A stretch of 64,000 bases of DNA from Rachycentron canadum (lineage: Eukaryota; Chordata; Actinopteri; Carangiformes; Rachycentridae): NCBI GenBank assembly GCA_038496675.1, contig CM076653.1, positions 11,281,275 to 11,345,274 of the forward strand, given 5' to 3'. Each line of letters starts with the position of its first letter. Position 1 is the first letter of the stretch. Positions 12,768-26,340 of the stretch are shown here, piece after piece. The position numbers were made by a program, and so were the translations under genes. The notes beneath the pieces are model-generated. The model was not told where the DNA came from. It saw only the letters and a list, made by a program, of their open reading frames with translations, and made no database searches.

Positions 12768-13733
12768 GTAAGCCATTTTGTGACAAGACTTACTTGGTAT
12801 CTAACTGGGGCAACAACAAAAAAAACATTCTATGGATGCTTCATTTAATTCACTGAGAACTGACGTCATCAGAGGTTGTATTTCATTTTGTTTAAAATAG
12901 GCGTATGCTAATTCAGTAGGTATTTGGCTAGACCTTTACAACGTCTTAAAGAATTCTGGTACTTTCTGTATGTAACTGACTGCATTTGTTTCACTGTATG
13001 ATAGTGTTTCTTTATATAAAACTGTATGTACAGCCACTTAAAGTGTCATGTTTTAATGTTCTTCTAATTAGGCCATGACACTAATCTACTGGTTAAAGTG
13101 GTTGGTGGTTTCAAATAACGCTTTGCATGGTATACCTGTCAGGTGTAACCAAAATCCACCTGTTTTTGGCTTGTGGCCTGTGTGACCATGAAAAAAAATG
13201 AAGAACATGCAACACATACAGAAGCCTGGTTCAATGTCATCTGCAGATGCTGCCATGCCTTCCTACAGCCACTGGGAGGTGATAGGATAACCACAAGTTA
13301 ATGAATAGATTAATTAGTTAATATAATTAGTTAACAAATCACAGACTGAGGACTCTAAATGAGTTAATTTCTACAACCCAGAGGTTCTTCAATTCTAAAA
13401 AAAAAAAAAAAAAGTGGTATGGTAGGGTTTTATATCTGAACATGCCACAGGGAGAAAATGAATCCCTGTTAGCTGCAGTCTGATCAAATTAAATCTCTGG
13501 CCTCCCCTGAACCAGCATCTGTTCATCTCGATCTGTGCTCACCATCTATCTATCTTGTAACGCTGGAAGCAAAAAGACACCACAAGCACAAGAAAGCAAC
13601 TAAGCTCACCAAATCCTCCATCCAATTCAGGCTCCAAATCTTCAGGTGCAAATTCCCTGACCTCAGTGGTTATGAGGTGGGTTATTCCTGTCTTAGTCAT
13701 CTGGTGATAACACACTGCCATTATGTGAGAGAC

Positions 13734-13738
<5 letters not shown>

Positions 13739-13764
<26 letters not shown>
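13739..13764. repeat. (GT)n microsatellite
   Basis: An uninterrupted run of GT dinucleotides, 13 units, directly readable in the sequence. Confidence 0.95.
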
Positions 13765-14209
13765 CAGGGTGAAAGGTCTGTGTGATCTTTTAATGAAAGA
13801 TAAGTGACATAATTGAAGTTCCTCTTATTATCTCATAACCAAAAGAGGCAAATACGTAAGGTGTGTACAGTGCGAAGGTGAAGCAGGTAAGAGCTCATTT
13901 CAGGACGAGCGTGCCACCTCACACAACTAACGCTAACGGTGCACAAACACATGCAAGCATGCACACACTCACACAGGGATATTCAGCTGAGTGCTCTCTG
14001 CTGATATTTCCTTGTGAGATGTCATTACATGATAAAGAGGAAGCCATCAGGAAACCGCTTAAGCACTACTTCCTGTCTGTTGCCACGGTGACAGACCTCT
14101 GCAGTTACAAAATTTACCGTGACTTTACTCAAGTTAATTTCTTGCAGGCTGAGCGAGCGTGTGTGTGAGTGTTTGTGTGGGTGGGGGGCAAGACAAAGAG
14201 GCAGGTGTG

Positions 14210-14220
14210 TTTCAGTTTCA
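14210..14220 (-). promoter_or_regulatory. IRF/ISRE-like site
   Basis: The minus strand reads TGAAACTGAAA, which contains the IRF core GAAANNGAAA. It lies upstream of the immune gene tnfaip8l2, about 1.5 kb before its putative first exon. Short motifs like this also occur by chance. Confidence 0.25.
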
Positions 14221-15060
14221 GCTGCACTCTGGTGGGCTGGTATCCTGTCCAGGCACTCCTCTTAGTCCAGCTGGGTCTTTGAGTGACCTTTAACCTAACA
14301 TCTGACAACAATTAGCATTTGCAAGTGTTCATTGGACAGCTCTTTTTGAATGGCCTGAGCTTCAGCCAACAGCCTTTCAACACAGCTGGTTGCCATTCAG
14401 ATTAACCTACAAGATAAACATACAGCATTTTAAATCAGGAGACACTTCCTGATTCTAAATGAATCACTGGATTCATGACTTCAGACTGGTGGACATGTTT
14501 TCTGTAGCTGCCAAGACCGATTGCTCTGCTGTTAACCAGATTCAATGTTGGTTAGTCTGGGTTATATCCTATATTACCCTCATCTGTGTTTATATTTCAC
14601 TCAGTCAGATTAGATTTAAGGGAGCTTGACAAGTTTTATGGCAACCAGCTCAAACAAAGCTTCATTCATAAGATTGATATGGGCCTTCAGTTTTTATTAG
14701 CCTGTGCTGTGACTACAATCAAACTCACCCTTCATGAAGTGTATTTTTCACTATGATAAATTATTTATCGGGGACAAAAGGCTCTAAATAACATTATTGC
14801 AGTGCCAGATTACCCAGTTGGATCAAGTTCATGTTTGCCAGTTCAATCACAAAAGGCAGAAAATTAAGTGTCATGATAAAATATCCATTATGTTTGAGTG
14901 TTAAACAAGTACATATTTATTCAAGTATATATTTACGTGCATACATGACATTACTATAACACAAACATATCTGACAGAGAAGAGAATCATTGCTACATGT
15001 CATGTTGGAATTTCCTGGTCCATAAGCTTCATTTCAAAACTACCGTAGGTTAGTAAAAGT

Positions 15061-15077
15061 GTTCAGTTTCAGTTCAG
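15061..15077 (-). promoter_or_regulatory. Second ISRE-like site
   Basis: The minus strand reads CTGAACTGAAACTGAAC, one mismatch from a paired GAAA IRF core. It lies about 0.7 kb upstream of the putative non-coding first exon of tnfaip8l2. Motif evidence only. Confidence 0.25.
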
Positions 15078-15449
15078 CCACTGAGTTGTGACCATGTGCA
15101 CGTGTGTCAGACACACTTGTGGCTATTCACTGTTTTGACTCCTCCTTGAATAAGAGACACACATGGAGTGACATGGTGCTCAGAGGCAGTGACAGGAGCC
15201 ACATTCCAGTGAAGGTGAACACAAAAACGGGGGTTAAGCCGCTCCCCTTTCAAATGGCTGCATCACTGGATTATTGCTAAATTCTTTCTGGGGTTTTTCA
15301 CTTGTCAGAACAAGCAGAGGCACAACGTCAGCAATACAGAGGGAACAGAGAGACAGACGGCTTCAGACTGCGATGAGTGAGGGCAGGAGAGAAATACAGC
15401 GGGTTTGAAGAGTTTGAATTTGAATTTCAGAAGGAAACACAACATAGGC

Positions 15450-15452
<3 letters not shown>

Positions 15453-15505
<53 letters not shown>

Positions 15506-15506
15506 G
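15453..15506. repeat. (GA)n microsatellite
   Basis: A long purine run of GA dinucleotides with one interruption (gacag) near its end. It lies upstream of the putative tnfaip8l2 leader exon. GA tracts can exclude nucleosomes, but that role is only inference here. Confidence 0.95.
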
Positions 15507-15770
15507 TGACACAGGCTGAGGGGTGTGTCATAGCAATTTAGTTCCTCAAGGAAGTACAACTCAACATTATCTTAAGACAGTGGCACTGACAGAAGCGCTG
15601 CAGGAGGGCTGTTTTTTTTTGGGGGGGGGTTTTGGTCCTGCTCATGGTGAAGATGAAAGTATCTGTTTAAATCAACCAGCCTGTGCTGTCAACCTGAGTG
15701 AGGAAGAGAGAGAGAGACAGAAAGAGATCTGACACAACCACGGAGGGAGGGGGACTCAGCACACACACAG
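15507..15770 (+). other. tnfaip8l2: Putative non-coding first exon of tnfaip8l2 (3' end at 15770)
   Basis: A purine-rich stretch ends in CACACAG directly before the strong donor GTAAGA at 15771. The tnfaip8l2 coding exon opens with a splice acceptor just 6 bases before its ATG, so an upstream leader exon must exist. This is the best donor I noticed upstream. The 5' boundary is unknown and the start given is arbitrary. Confidence 0.3.
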
Positions 15771-18700
15771 GTAAGACACTTCTGCCTTGTTCATGTGCCA
15801 GTAAAAGGATCCTCTGAGCGTAGATTAGTGTTTTGTCTCTTGTTTTTCTGTTCTTGGAAATATTAAGAGTATTCATTGTTGGGCGTTTAGCACAGACAGA
15901 CTCACGGGGGTGATTGGAACAAATTGTGTGACTCTCCACTTCCCCATCTTGAGCGCGAGTTGGGAGACATGCATGTATGCTCACAGTCGTGCTGGAACAA
16001 GTACAGTGTCATGCACAAATGTAGGGCTCACAGTTGTGTTTGCTCAGGCTGGGAGTTGCTCAACACCAATCTCGAGACAGTGAGTGGACTTTCCCTCACT
16101 CACTGGCCTACTTTGATTTAAAACATGCTAAGTCAGAACCAAAGACTGGGAAAGGGTTGAGATGTCATTCGTACTGTGGTGCAGATACAAGGCACAAATA
16201 CAAACCGCGGGCCTTTGCTGATGACACCCCACTGACAGCCTACTGCTGTCTGTTTCGCTTCCCTTTTGAGGTACGTAGAGAGGAGGCAGACTTGAGCAAC
16301 GGTAATTCACAAGAGTTGTGCAATGTTCAAAGAGAAACTGCAATATGTATTTTTTCAAGATTTCAAAATGCGTCAATGTTTACTCATAAATGGAGGCATT
16401 TTTGTGAGATGGAGAAGGCTACCGACTAAATTTTTACAAAATTGCAAGGAAGTAAATATGACACTGACCTAAGTTAGCATGATAATCTAAAGAACAAAAA
16501 GGATTTCCACATTAACCTACAGTCCATTTGTCCTCAGCTCAAAGCACACAACAGAAGTGACATTTCATCTTCGCACAATACTCATCATCTTTCATCAAAG
16601 AAAGCTGCTGTGTAAGGACACAAAACCTGTAGTTTTCGTTTTTGTTTCTCCTAGCTCATTACCTAGCTCATTACAAGCAGGGGAAAAAAAGTTTCTGTCA
16701 GTCAATAGAACTGATTTTGCAGCTCAGTGATGACCTTTCAACAATGGCCTCCTTCTTTTCATCTGATTGACTGCTAAGGGTTTTTTTTCTGGAATATTCT
16801 CATTGTTAAAACTGATCAAAGGCTGCAGGTAGTGAAAGAGACCTATCCCTGCCTCCTCTCAGTCTCATCAGCTACAACCAAGTGGGCCCAACCCCGGGCC
16901 TGGTGATGAAAGTCAGTGAGGTTGTCCATCTGTCGAGCTCGTTCTAACGAGGCCTTGCTGCACTCTAATAACGGTGCAAGGCACATTTTCAGAAGCCCCC
17001 CCCCCCCCCAATACATTCTTTTGTTCACAAAATGTACAAAAAAACCACCAGGAACCACTTTTACTGACATCCTCGTGCACACAAGTTCATACAAGCACAC
17101 AAATGCTGAGGCTCAATGCTGGAGTCATCTGAGGAATGCTAAATATTTACCTCTCCTGCCTGCCTGGATGGCTCCACCAATCATCACTCTCTCTGACTGC
17201 CCATTAACATAACATGTAAAGGTTCCTCATTGCCTGGTGTTACTGTTAAACAAAATACGACCATGTCTACTACAATGACATCCCCACTTCTGCTCCTGTT
17301 ACCAGCTACGACACTGTGGTTGATATTATTTTCACCTGTTTGCATTATCCTGAGACACGAACTGTAGCGGGAACTACAGAGGTTGTTTTGAATACTTGGG
17401 CAGGTGTATAGTAAGTCATTTGTAACCACAACTGTGCAAAATATAGTCACAAAACTTTACATATGTGTAGTTGACAGGTCAGATTTGCAGATGGGTGTGG
17501 TCTCACCCAATAGCTAAAATTACTCATGTACAAATTTAGTAATAACTGCTAAGTACTCGTGGGTACTTGTTCTCCTGATAGTATTAGATCTCACACAGTA
17601 TTCAGGTGCTTGTCAACCCCAGCAGGCATTTGGGAAGGAAACAAACACTTGAACATGTAATGCAGTCACTCCCTGGTGTATGTCAACAACAAACCGCTGC
17701 TTAAAGGCCCTCTTCAGTCCATCTGTACCGGAAAATTGATGCTCAACATCAAAAGCGTCCTTGATGTGACCGTCTGAACAACGTCCATTACAGAAAAGTG
17801 GATTCATGGCAATGTCCTGATGTTACACAAAAAATGTTTCAATGCTCTCCAAACAGCCTCAACCCCCTGATAGATCTGCATAAAATAAACAATGTCGATG
17901 CACAAAAAGCCAAGCGACAAGCAGACTCCAGCTGTGGGAGTTACATTTCACTATGTGGAACTCTGGCTGATGACTACACACTGTGCACGTCCCTCAAATC
18001 CCTGTAGTCTTTTTAGCAAATAAATGAGATTGAAGCATGAATCTGAAATAGCTATCATGCTGCTCCACTTCCATTATCACTGTTAAGGGAAATTAATCTA
18101 ATGAATGTTCTTTAATTCCCCACAGGGAACCCGAAGCTTTTGTAACAAAGCAAGCTATTAGAAATGTGACACTTGTTCAAAATGAATGGTTGTGCATGTA
18201 AAATGGAACCTAGTGAGATACCCTATAAAAGTGACTGTTTGCTTATTATGGATGTTGCAGTTGGGATTGGGGTGCATGCCAGGAATTGTGGAGAGCCACA
18301 GCAAGTACTGCCTATTTGCATGATATACTCATTAATGCAACTGGACTATTTTTTTGTTTATTAGTCAGCCGCGGAGTCATTCGCTCACAGTGCTGACTGT
18401 GCGTGACTGAAGTCAGTCAATGAGCATCTCATCATTTCAATAACACTGTCTCATGAGCACAAACTGGCATTAAAGAAAAATTAAAGCCACCATCAGGCAG
18501 TTATTTAACTGATATCTTATGGACAATGTGTTCTTTCTAATGCATAGGATATTTAAGGAACAGATAAGCTGTTTTACCCAAAGGCAGACCTCAGGCCAGT
18601 AATTAAAGTAGCCACTGGCTTCAGAGTGCTCACTTTCTGTTCTTGCCTCACTACTGATGGAATCTGGAAACAGCAGGCATGGACCTGCCTCAGCTATGCA

Positions 18701-20590
18701 GCCTACCCGCTCCTCTCAAATACTTGTCCACACAAGCCACAGAAGTGGGATTCAGTGCTGAAAATTACACCAAAAGATGTTCAGTAACTGTTTTGAATGC
18801 AATGAATTAACTTTGAATGCAGGGGCTGTGAGAACACTCTGGATCTGCACATTTGAATATAAGATCAAAATAACAGAGGAAGTAGGAACGGATACACGGC
18901 TGTCGGTGGCACTGATGCACGCTACTGATAGATACTGTATTTCTTTGCTTGACACTGTCTGTGCAGGGTTTTATTGCAAATACTTTCAATTAAGCTGAGG
19001 TTTGTATTTTCGTGGTATTGGAGATATAAGCATGAATTATCAAGCATAAGTGTTATACAAGGGCACTTATTTACTTAATCTATTATAAGAGTTATATCAC
19101 GCTGATCCTTTCAGCCTCACTTTGTTGTTTTGATGATGTGGGAATTTAACTTCACTTTGCTTGTTTAGCTTTTATCCACAGCTCTAATAAGAACATCAGC
19201 TAAATAAAATGTAAATGTGGTTTTCCCCTGTCAGTGATCCACTTGGAATCTGCTAGCTTTCTTGTTAGAGATTAGGGGAAATTAAACTGAATTAAAGAGG
19301 AATTAAGTCAAACTGTGTTGACAATCAAAGATAAACAGTGGATTTTGTAGTTCTGTCATAGCGTGCTGTATGAATGTTGATGATCTCCCAGGGGGTTCTC
19401 TGTGATGGATGCTAGGTGTGGTTAAAATCTCAGTGGAAAAATTAAAAGCCTCTGTGGAGTCTCTTCCATGGTACTTTTCCCTTTTGGCATCATATGTGCA
19501 TGTCAGATACAAAAACAAACACTGCAACTATCATCACATGAAAGCAGAGATTCATATGAGACAATATACTGTATTTTTACTGTACTGTTAATTTATCATT
19601 GCGGGGATAATCAGTTTACGTTTAGTGAAATATTTAAGCTTGAATTATTAATAATGGCAACATTGAAATGTACTTCAGTGATGAGGTATCAGTATGGATG
19701 GCAATCTGAAAGTTAGAAAGTCACAGTAATGGCTGGACGGTCGCCACTTCAAAACCCCAGATGATCTAGGAAATTTGGATCAGAGAGGTGAACATGTGTT
19801 GTCCTCCCTAGTCGCCACAACAAACTGTCTGCCCTTGAACATGGCACTTAACCTCCACCTACTCCACTGCCGCTACTCGCTGTATGGCAGTATAAAAGCT
19901 TGAAACTGTGCTAAATGGTGTAAAAATGTTATTCCTCCTCTTATTTTAAGTTTATTGATATAAATACCTTCATGAGTGGAGCAGACAGTCATCTTGCATT
20001 TAGCACTTTTATTATAATGCATGTCATGAGGAAAAAGGAGGCAGTGAAGCTATTCCTATTCTGTGATTTCTGATTTATTGCTTTAGATTTGCTGTAGTAT
20101 GATATCAGATATAGACAGTGACAGGGAATCTGTCATGGCTACAGAAAGAGAAAAATCCAAACTTTAATGTGAAATACAAACCACATCATGCACAGCAGGA
20201 ATGAGTGGAATTGTAAAGGAGTATTAAGTGAAGTTGAATGATTTATGGGAATGAAGTTTGTTTTGTTTGTTTGTTTTTAAAGTCATTGTGTACAAGGTAA
20301 ATGTCTGTTTTTTGATTAAAAGCAGGTTACGTATTAATACTATCCACACAGCTTGTATTCAGATGCTAAGCCCTAAAACAACCATCAGGACCTGTGTAAC
20401 TTTGTGATGTCACAACTAAACAGCTCACTCAGACAGCGTCTGAGTGATTTCTTGAAATCTGCTATATTCCTATTTAATCTTCTTTAAACTTCCTGTCTTT
20501 ATGCATGTAAATATTCTCAATAAGAACAGGAAAAAACTGTCTTTATCAATGTTACTCTTTAAACGACTTTTGTTTGTCTTTACATTTCAG
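15771..20590 (+). other. Probable first intron of tnfaip8l2, no coding sequence recognised
   Basis: About 4.8 kb without a recognisable exon. It contains a poly(C) run at about 16998-17009. Around 19180-19215 is a short relic resembling the 3' tail shared by teleost L2-type elements (ttttatcc...gctaaataaaatgtaaatg). Short open frames here match nothing I know. Confidence 0.4.
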
Positions 20591-20596
20591 TCAACC

Positions 20597-21742
20597 ATGG
20601 ATGCCTTCAGTTCCAAGGACATGGCCATGAAGGCACAGAAGAAGATCCTAAGTAGCATGGCCACCAAAAGCTCTGTCCAAATGTTCATTGATGACACCAC
20701 TAGTGAGATCCTGGATGAACTGTATCGCATCTCCAAAGAGTACTCCGGGAATAAACCCGAAGCTCAGAAAGTCATTAAAAACCTGATCAAGATTGCGGTT
20801 AAGATTGGCGTGCTATTTAGAAACAACCGTTTCAGCACAGAAGAGCTGGGAGTGGCCCAAGAATTTAAGAAAAAGCTGCACCAAGGGGCTATGACAGCTA
20901 TCAGCTTCTACGAGGTACAACTTTTAACGTACAGGATATGTGCAAGCCTTATAAAGCCAGATATTACCTTGAGAACTTCTTGTTATTTATTGTTATGAAA
21001 CAAATGTCAAGAATTTTTCCAGTTTAACTAAAAAGATAAATGAATAAAACAGGAGTAAGGACATCAGTAAACTAACTGTTATTAGACAGAATATAGACAG
21101 AATGCCAAGTTAAAACAGATGTAATAGACACTAAAACGCACAAGCACTATATGGTACTTCAAATCTGTATACAAGTCAACATGTGCTATGTGGCTCAAAT
21201 TTTCTATGAAGCATTTTGTGGTTTTATTTTAGTTCAGTGACACACTCAGTGAATTTACCGGCCTGTTTCCATCTCCGGTTTCATAACTTAGATAGGTTTG
21301 TGTCACACCCTCATTGTATATTTTTATCAAACTGAAAACTGCAGGTAGTTGTATTTAGATTTTAAAGTGCATGCAGATATCCTGATATAGGGCTTTATTA
21401 GTCCATGATAAATGAGTTTGTATTAACACAGACACAGATCTCACAGCGCTCAGTGTCACACTCAATGTTCTAACAAAATGTGTCTCCTGACTGATGCAGG
21501 TGGACTTTACCTTTGACAAGGCAGTGATGGCAGAGCTCCTGACAAGCTGCAGGGATCTGCTGCTGAAGCTGGTCAACACCCACCTCACCCCTAAATCCCA
21601 CGGTCGCATCAACCACGTCTTCAACCATTACTCTGACACAGAGCTCCTGACCAAACTGTACGACCCCAATGGCCCCTTCCGACCCAACCTCACCAAGATC
21701 TGCAAAGGACTCAACAAACTGGTTGAGGAAGGCACAATATGA
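20597..21742 (+). CDS. tnfaip8l2: TNF alpha-induced protein 8-like 2 (TIPE2), two coding exons
   Basis: Cytosolic TIPE-family protein; in mammals TIPE2 restrains innate and T-cell signalling and carries phosphoinositide lipids in a hydrophobic cavity. Exons 20597-20914 and 21500-21742 join in phase 0 (SFYE then VDFTF) to give 186 aa, against 184 aa in human. The ATG is preceded by an acceptor (TTTCAG at 20585-20590), and the protein opens MDAFSSKD. Family blocks seen are FIDDTTSEILDELYRISKEY, HQGAMTAISFYEVDFTF and HLTPKSHGRINHVFNHYSD; the protein ends LVEEGTI. The GAMTA, SKEY and EVDFTF wording favours TIPE2 over TNFAIP8, L1 or L3. Placement beside lysmd1, scnm1 and tmod4 matches mammals. It converges tail-to-tail with lysmd1. 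Confidence 0.93.
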
Positions 21743-21918
21743 TGGAGAACCAATGAAATGTCAGTCAGACACTGGGAGATCTACAGGCACGCTCACCTAA
21801 GACTCTGAACTGTTAAAGAAATATGAGTCTTACTGCTGCTGAGGACTGGCAACGAAAGACAAGTGAATTGAGAACAAAACTGCTGCCCCATTGTTCTCAA
21901 AGAACATGTGGGTTACAA

Positions 21919-21924
21919 AATAAA
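21919..21924 (+). terminator. Poly(A) signal AATAAA of tnfaip8l2
   Basis: A canonical AATAAA lies 177 bp after the stop codon, so the 3' UTR would be about 200 nt. Sequence evidence only. Confidence 0.55.
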
Positions 21925-22712
21925 GTTGGCTGAGTTGTTCCTCAAGTTTTTTTTTGTTTGTTTTTTTTTTTTTTTAAGAGGTGATACATACTGTAAAATG
22001 GTTATCGATATTTGTCTTCAAGGACAAATTTCAGAAACCAAACTTGAATATAAACTGATCTATATTATACATACTGTTCTATTACATAAAGAAATGCCAT
22101 CCACTGTTTAATGTTTGAAATGTTTCATTCACAACTACTGATGTTATGTAGTATGGCGAGAAATGTCAGGGAACAATGCCACTGTAATACAGCACTGCCA
22201 TCTGGTGGTGAAATGACACATCAGCAAAGCAATGTATGCATTTACTGAAACATCCAGAAGGATAATGCAGCCAATAATAAAGCAAATAACCTCACATAGG
22301 ACAATCACTCCCACCATTACCTTGCAGTTTCAAAACATGCTTCAAGGCATCACCAATTTTAAATAGTGTTGACTGTGAGAGCTTGACTGTTAATCCTATA
22401 ATTCATGTTTTTATGAGAAATGGACCACAGTCATTGGCTGAGATTAACTTTTGTTATTCTTTGGTTTTCCATGATAAAGACATTGAATTTCAACAGACAA
22501 GGGGAAGTCAACTCCTGACTGGACACACTAACTCATATAGTAGTGAAATACTGTAATAACAGCAAAGAGATTTTCCTTTGTGTAAGTGATAATATGGAGA
22601 AAAGTCAGTTACAGTTGTGCTTTTTAAAGATCAAGTGCTAATAAAAGTTACATTTATGGATTGGAAGAATATATATAATTACACCTGAGCCTAAATATGG
22701 GATCAAAACCTT

Positions 22713-22718
22713 TTTATT
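22713..22718 (-). terminator. Candidate poly(A) signal of lysmd1
   Basis: AATAAA on the minus strand, about 0.6 kb past the lysmd1 stop codon. Other AT-rich hexamers lie nearby. About 0.8 kb separates it from the tnfaip8l2 poly(A) signal on the opposite strand. Confidence 0.35.
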
Positions 22719-23329
22719 TTAAAAAGAACTATACAAAACCTAAATTAATCAAAAGCATTACCATAACAAACAATAAAAAATATTGCTATTGAAATATATT
22801 CTAACAAAAATGTCTTTTTTGAAGTTTAGCTACATCAGAATTTAAATTATTCAACAGTAACAAAGACCTATTCATGAGCAATGTTCTGCACTCAATATTT
22901 CAGTGCACATGAATTATATACTTTACATACCATAGCTAACGGTTTAAATCAGGAAACTTGGCGCTCAACCACATGCTGCCCACATGACTGAGTGAACAGT
23001 CATATGATGTAACCATGTGACTGCAAATTTTTAAGATTTCACGTTCTTATTTCATGGGCCACACAGCTATGGGCCATTTGAAGATTTTCATATCCTACAG
23101 TGTATGTCAATAAATAAATAACGAGGCTAAAAGAGTGCAAGGTTCAAATAAAAAAGACATTACATCTATATTAAATGGTGCAATGTAAAGACAGCAGCAG
23201 GGGATCACAGGGAATCTATTCCTTTTATCTGTAATGCTCTATTGTCCAGGCAGCCAAAACCAGCGACATGGCAAACTGGGGAAGTTTTTTTAACAATTAA
23301 GGTGAGATGGCAGAAAAAAAAAAAACGTG

Positions 23330-25421
23330 TCACAGCTCGAAGATCTCATCTTCCCTGTCTCTCAGTTTCTTGGTGAGTTTGGTAATAGTGAGGGGTACTG
23401 CCCTTTGTGCTGCCTGCTGCTGTTGCATCTTGGAAGCTGAAATGACACTCTGTGATCGTGTAAGAGGCCGCCAGTCTGATGTCCTGCTGGTGCAAGCTGC
23501 TTCTAGAGCAGCAACCCTGTGAAGAAGAGGAAACGGATGAGAAGATATTATAGTAAATCTGAAGACTGATATGATTCACAAAATCAGCCCTATTCATCTT
23601 GGGTGGCTTTGAAAGACTGCCTCTTGCTCTTGAAGTAGGTGTGGAAGTGTTTCCTGGGATCTGAGGGCATAACATTTCCTTCCAGACGTGTTTCTGCAAT
23701 GCAAACTGCTCTGGACAGAATTCCTGGAGATGCACTTGAAAAGATTTTGATTTTAAAGTTTGGCTTGTTGGTCACAACAAAGAAGATGGGATGTCAGAAA
23801 ATAGCCACGAAACAGACATTTTTTAACTACGGTTAAAAAAAAATTTTAAAAAAAGCTGAGCGGTTTGATACATCACCAAAACTGCACACTGACATCCAGA
23901 AGGACAGGCTTCTACGCATTAGGTACATAAACACTGGTTTTGGCATTCGATATAGTTGCCTGGTGAAAAAGTGTTCATAACCAAAACCAGCTGATTGGTC
24001 TTTGGGAGTGACATAAAAATAAACAAATGGTGAAATTATAACTATATTGAATGCCAAAACCACAGCTCTGAGCCAAGAGCAATGGCAAGACTGAATGACT
24101 CTGTCCCACAATAAACCCAGGGAATGATCGTGTCTGAAAAAACGGTACAAACAAAAAAGCAGTGAGAGCCATGTGATCATACCTTTCCTCTGCTTCCTCA
24201 CATACTCTGACAGCAGCCTGCTTGGACTGATTTATCAAGTCATCCAACCTTTTCAAAAAATCCACTGGAGTAAGGTCTGATGCCCTTTCTTCGCCATCAT
24301 CCTGCTTATTCTCAGAGGAGCTCCCCGAGTGCCCATTTTGAGCAGGAGCACAGCCAGAATTGTCTTTTCCACCATCCTCTTCAGCCAAATCCACCCCGTT
24401 ACTGCAGTCATCCAAGTCTGACAGCACAGGGATTGATAGAGATTTCTTCAGGAATATGGAGTCATTGGTGTACAGCCTGTTTGCTCTTTTGATTTGTTCC
24501 ATCTGTAAAAGAACAACCTTGTCAGCATTTTGTAAACTTGCTTTTAAGCTTGTCTCATTTTACTCCAAAAAGTTTGTTGATACATTTTGCTTTATTTTAC
24601 TAAAATCCCAAGCAGGACAGCACTCACTCATGCCCTTTCACTAGCAACAACTGAATAAATAATTGAACTGGAGGCCCTGCCTATGATTTCTGCTCTTTAT
24701 GTCTTTGTGAGGATTCAGCACTCCTACTGGGGTTTAGTGTGCTGATGCATTAGTGTCAGACGCAAGATACAAATAATTCTGATGCACAAACAAACATTTT
24801 ACACATTAAGAAAACACGACAATAAGAAAAATGGTATATACATATACATTATTAAAAACTATAAAGAATCCATTAGTACTGCAACTGATTGTTTTCACCG
24901 TGAAATATCCCCCCAATTATTTTCTGGTTTAGTTAATCAATTATTTTATCAATAAAATATCCCACGATCCCAACGTGATTTCCTAAGATGCCTTTTTTAA
25001 TTTATATCCAGTTCACTATCATCGTGTTACTATCATTTTTTTTTTTTATTTTTTTTTTTAGTTATATCAAATTTACTTGATCTGTACAGGACAACACTGC
25101 AAATCACAAGACAGATTAAATGACAGATAACATCACAACATTATATATTTCGGCTCTGGTTTAAAATCGACCAGAGGGGATAATAAAGAATCACACTAGT
25201 TGCAGGGATAACTGTTGAAAGCAAAACTGGTTCATACTTACAGACACTCCGTATTTTAATGACAGGCCTTGTAAAGTCTCTCCCGGCTGAAGTTTGTGCT
25301 CAATGCGTCTCTGGCGAACCGGAGAGAGCGGAGACCGGACCAAACTCCCGTAAGATCTTGTGCGGCTCCCGCGGAGCAGGCCGTTTCCGTGGGCTGGCAA
25401 GGGCGCTCTTTCCCCGGACAT
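23330..25421 (-). CDS. lysmd1: LysM and putative peptidoglycan-binding domain-containing protein 1, three exons
   Basis: Exons in order of translation are 25242-25421, 24183-24502 and 23330-23516, joining to 228 aa (mouse about 226). No signal peptide or membrane segment is seen, so an intracellular protein is expected; its molecular role is poorly known. The N-terminus has the family block SRTRSYGSLVRSPLSPVR. The single LysM domain (about 40-84) runs across the first intron, from IEHKLQPGETLQGLSLKYG to IPVL, with ANRLYTNDSIFLKK in its second half. A Ser/Glu/Asp-rich linker follows, then DFLKRLDDLINQSKQAA. The C-terminus LRDREDEIFEL is close to the mouse end. A second in-frame ATG lies 12 codons upstream (25457); I chose 25421 because it matches the length of known orthologues. 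Confidence 0.93.
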
Positions 25422-26340
25422 GGTCGACAGCCACTTGCGCTCGCCCGAAGGCCGCAACCGAGCAATAAAATACTATTACCAGCAAACTCTATTGTTGTTT
25501 ACATCCGCGTTGTCGCACGTTACTTAGCCTAAATATGTGTTCGGGTAACGAGCTAGCAGCTTAGTTAGCCGGCTAGCTAAGTTATCTACTCAATTAACGT
25601 TGACGCACCTTCTTTTCTCGACTGTCAAACTGAGATTATATCTTCTTATACGTTACCTGTCGAGTCCTTGGCACAACTAGTCCCAGTAACTTACCTAACT
25701 TCGCGTTTAACCTGCCTCGTCTCTCAAACAAACGCCTGAAAAGTTGCTGAGAAAGTTGTAAACGTTATTGTTTTCATGACTCCTGCGGTCAGCTGCCTGC
25801 TGCCATATGTTGCCATGGCTGCCGTGTGGAGTGCCTCGTCACTGCTGCTGCATTCAAGACTGCCGGAAAAACTCGCCACTAACTGGAGTCTTATATAGAT
25901 ACAGTATCTAGGTTTGAAACAGAGGATGTTGCCGCATAGCAACTGAATTTTCCTGTTTATTTTACCGTATTATGAAAGCTATATAAACTTTTACGGGTAG
26001 TGTATATTGGAGATAATGTTTTATGGGCACATTAAACGCTTCCAAACCAAATGTAAAATGTAGCAAACAATTGACCTTAGTAAAAACGTGGTCATGGTTG
26101 TGTGGATTCTTCAAATTAAGAACAACAAGCAAGGAGTGATTATTACCAAACTTTGCGGTTTGAACAACTTACTGCCTAAACCCGACCTGAACAGTATTTT
26201 CAAACGAGAAGTTCGTATTTCCCATTTTCATGGAAACGCCACATCGCCACCAGGAATTAGCTTGTTGTTGTCGTAAAGTAGCTAGCTAGTCAGCGAACCG
26301 GCTACAGCCGCTTATTTTCAGATTAGTGAATATAATAATT
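25422..26340. promoter_or_regulatory. Divergent lysmd1/scnm1 intergenic promoter region
   Basis: The ATG codons of lysmd1 (-) and scnm1 (+) face away from each other across 919 bp. The lysmd1 side, including its first exon, is rich in CpG, like a housekeeping promoter. A near-perfect 22-bp palindrome (25560-25581, centre GCCGGC, one mismatched pair) lies about 140 bp upstream of the lysmd1 ATG. No TATA box was assigned. Shared promoter use is inferred from the layout. Confidence 0.6.

Larger units (their letters stand above)
12768..15452. other. Intergenic region between the cyclase gene and tnfaip8l2
   Basis: No open frame resembles a known protein and no RNA gene was recognised. It holds a poly(A) run at about 13397-13413, a GT microsatellite (13739-13764) and two interferon-response-like sites (14210-14220, 15061-15077). 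Otherwise it is AT-rich unique-looking DNA. Confidence 0.6.

Noticed and set aside
23833..24201. 122-codon minus-strand frame overlapping lysmd1
   Set aside because: It lies in the second lysmd1 intron just past a clear donor and shows no similarity to any protein.
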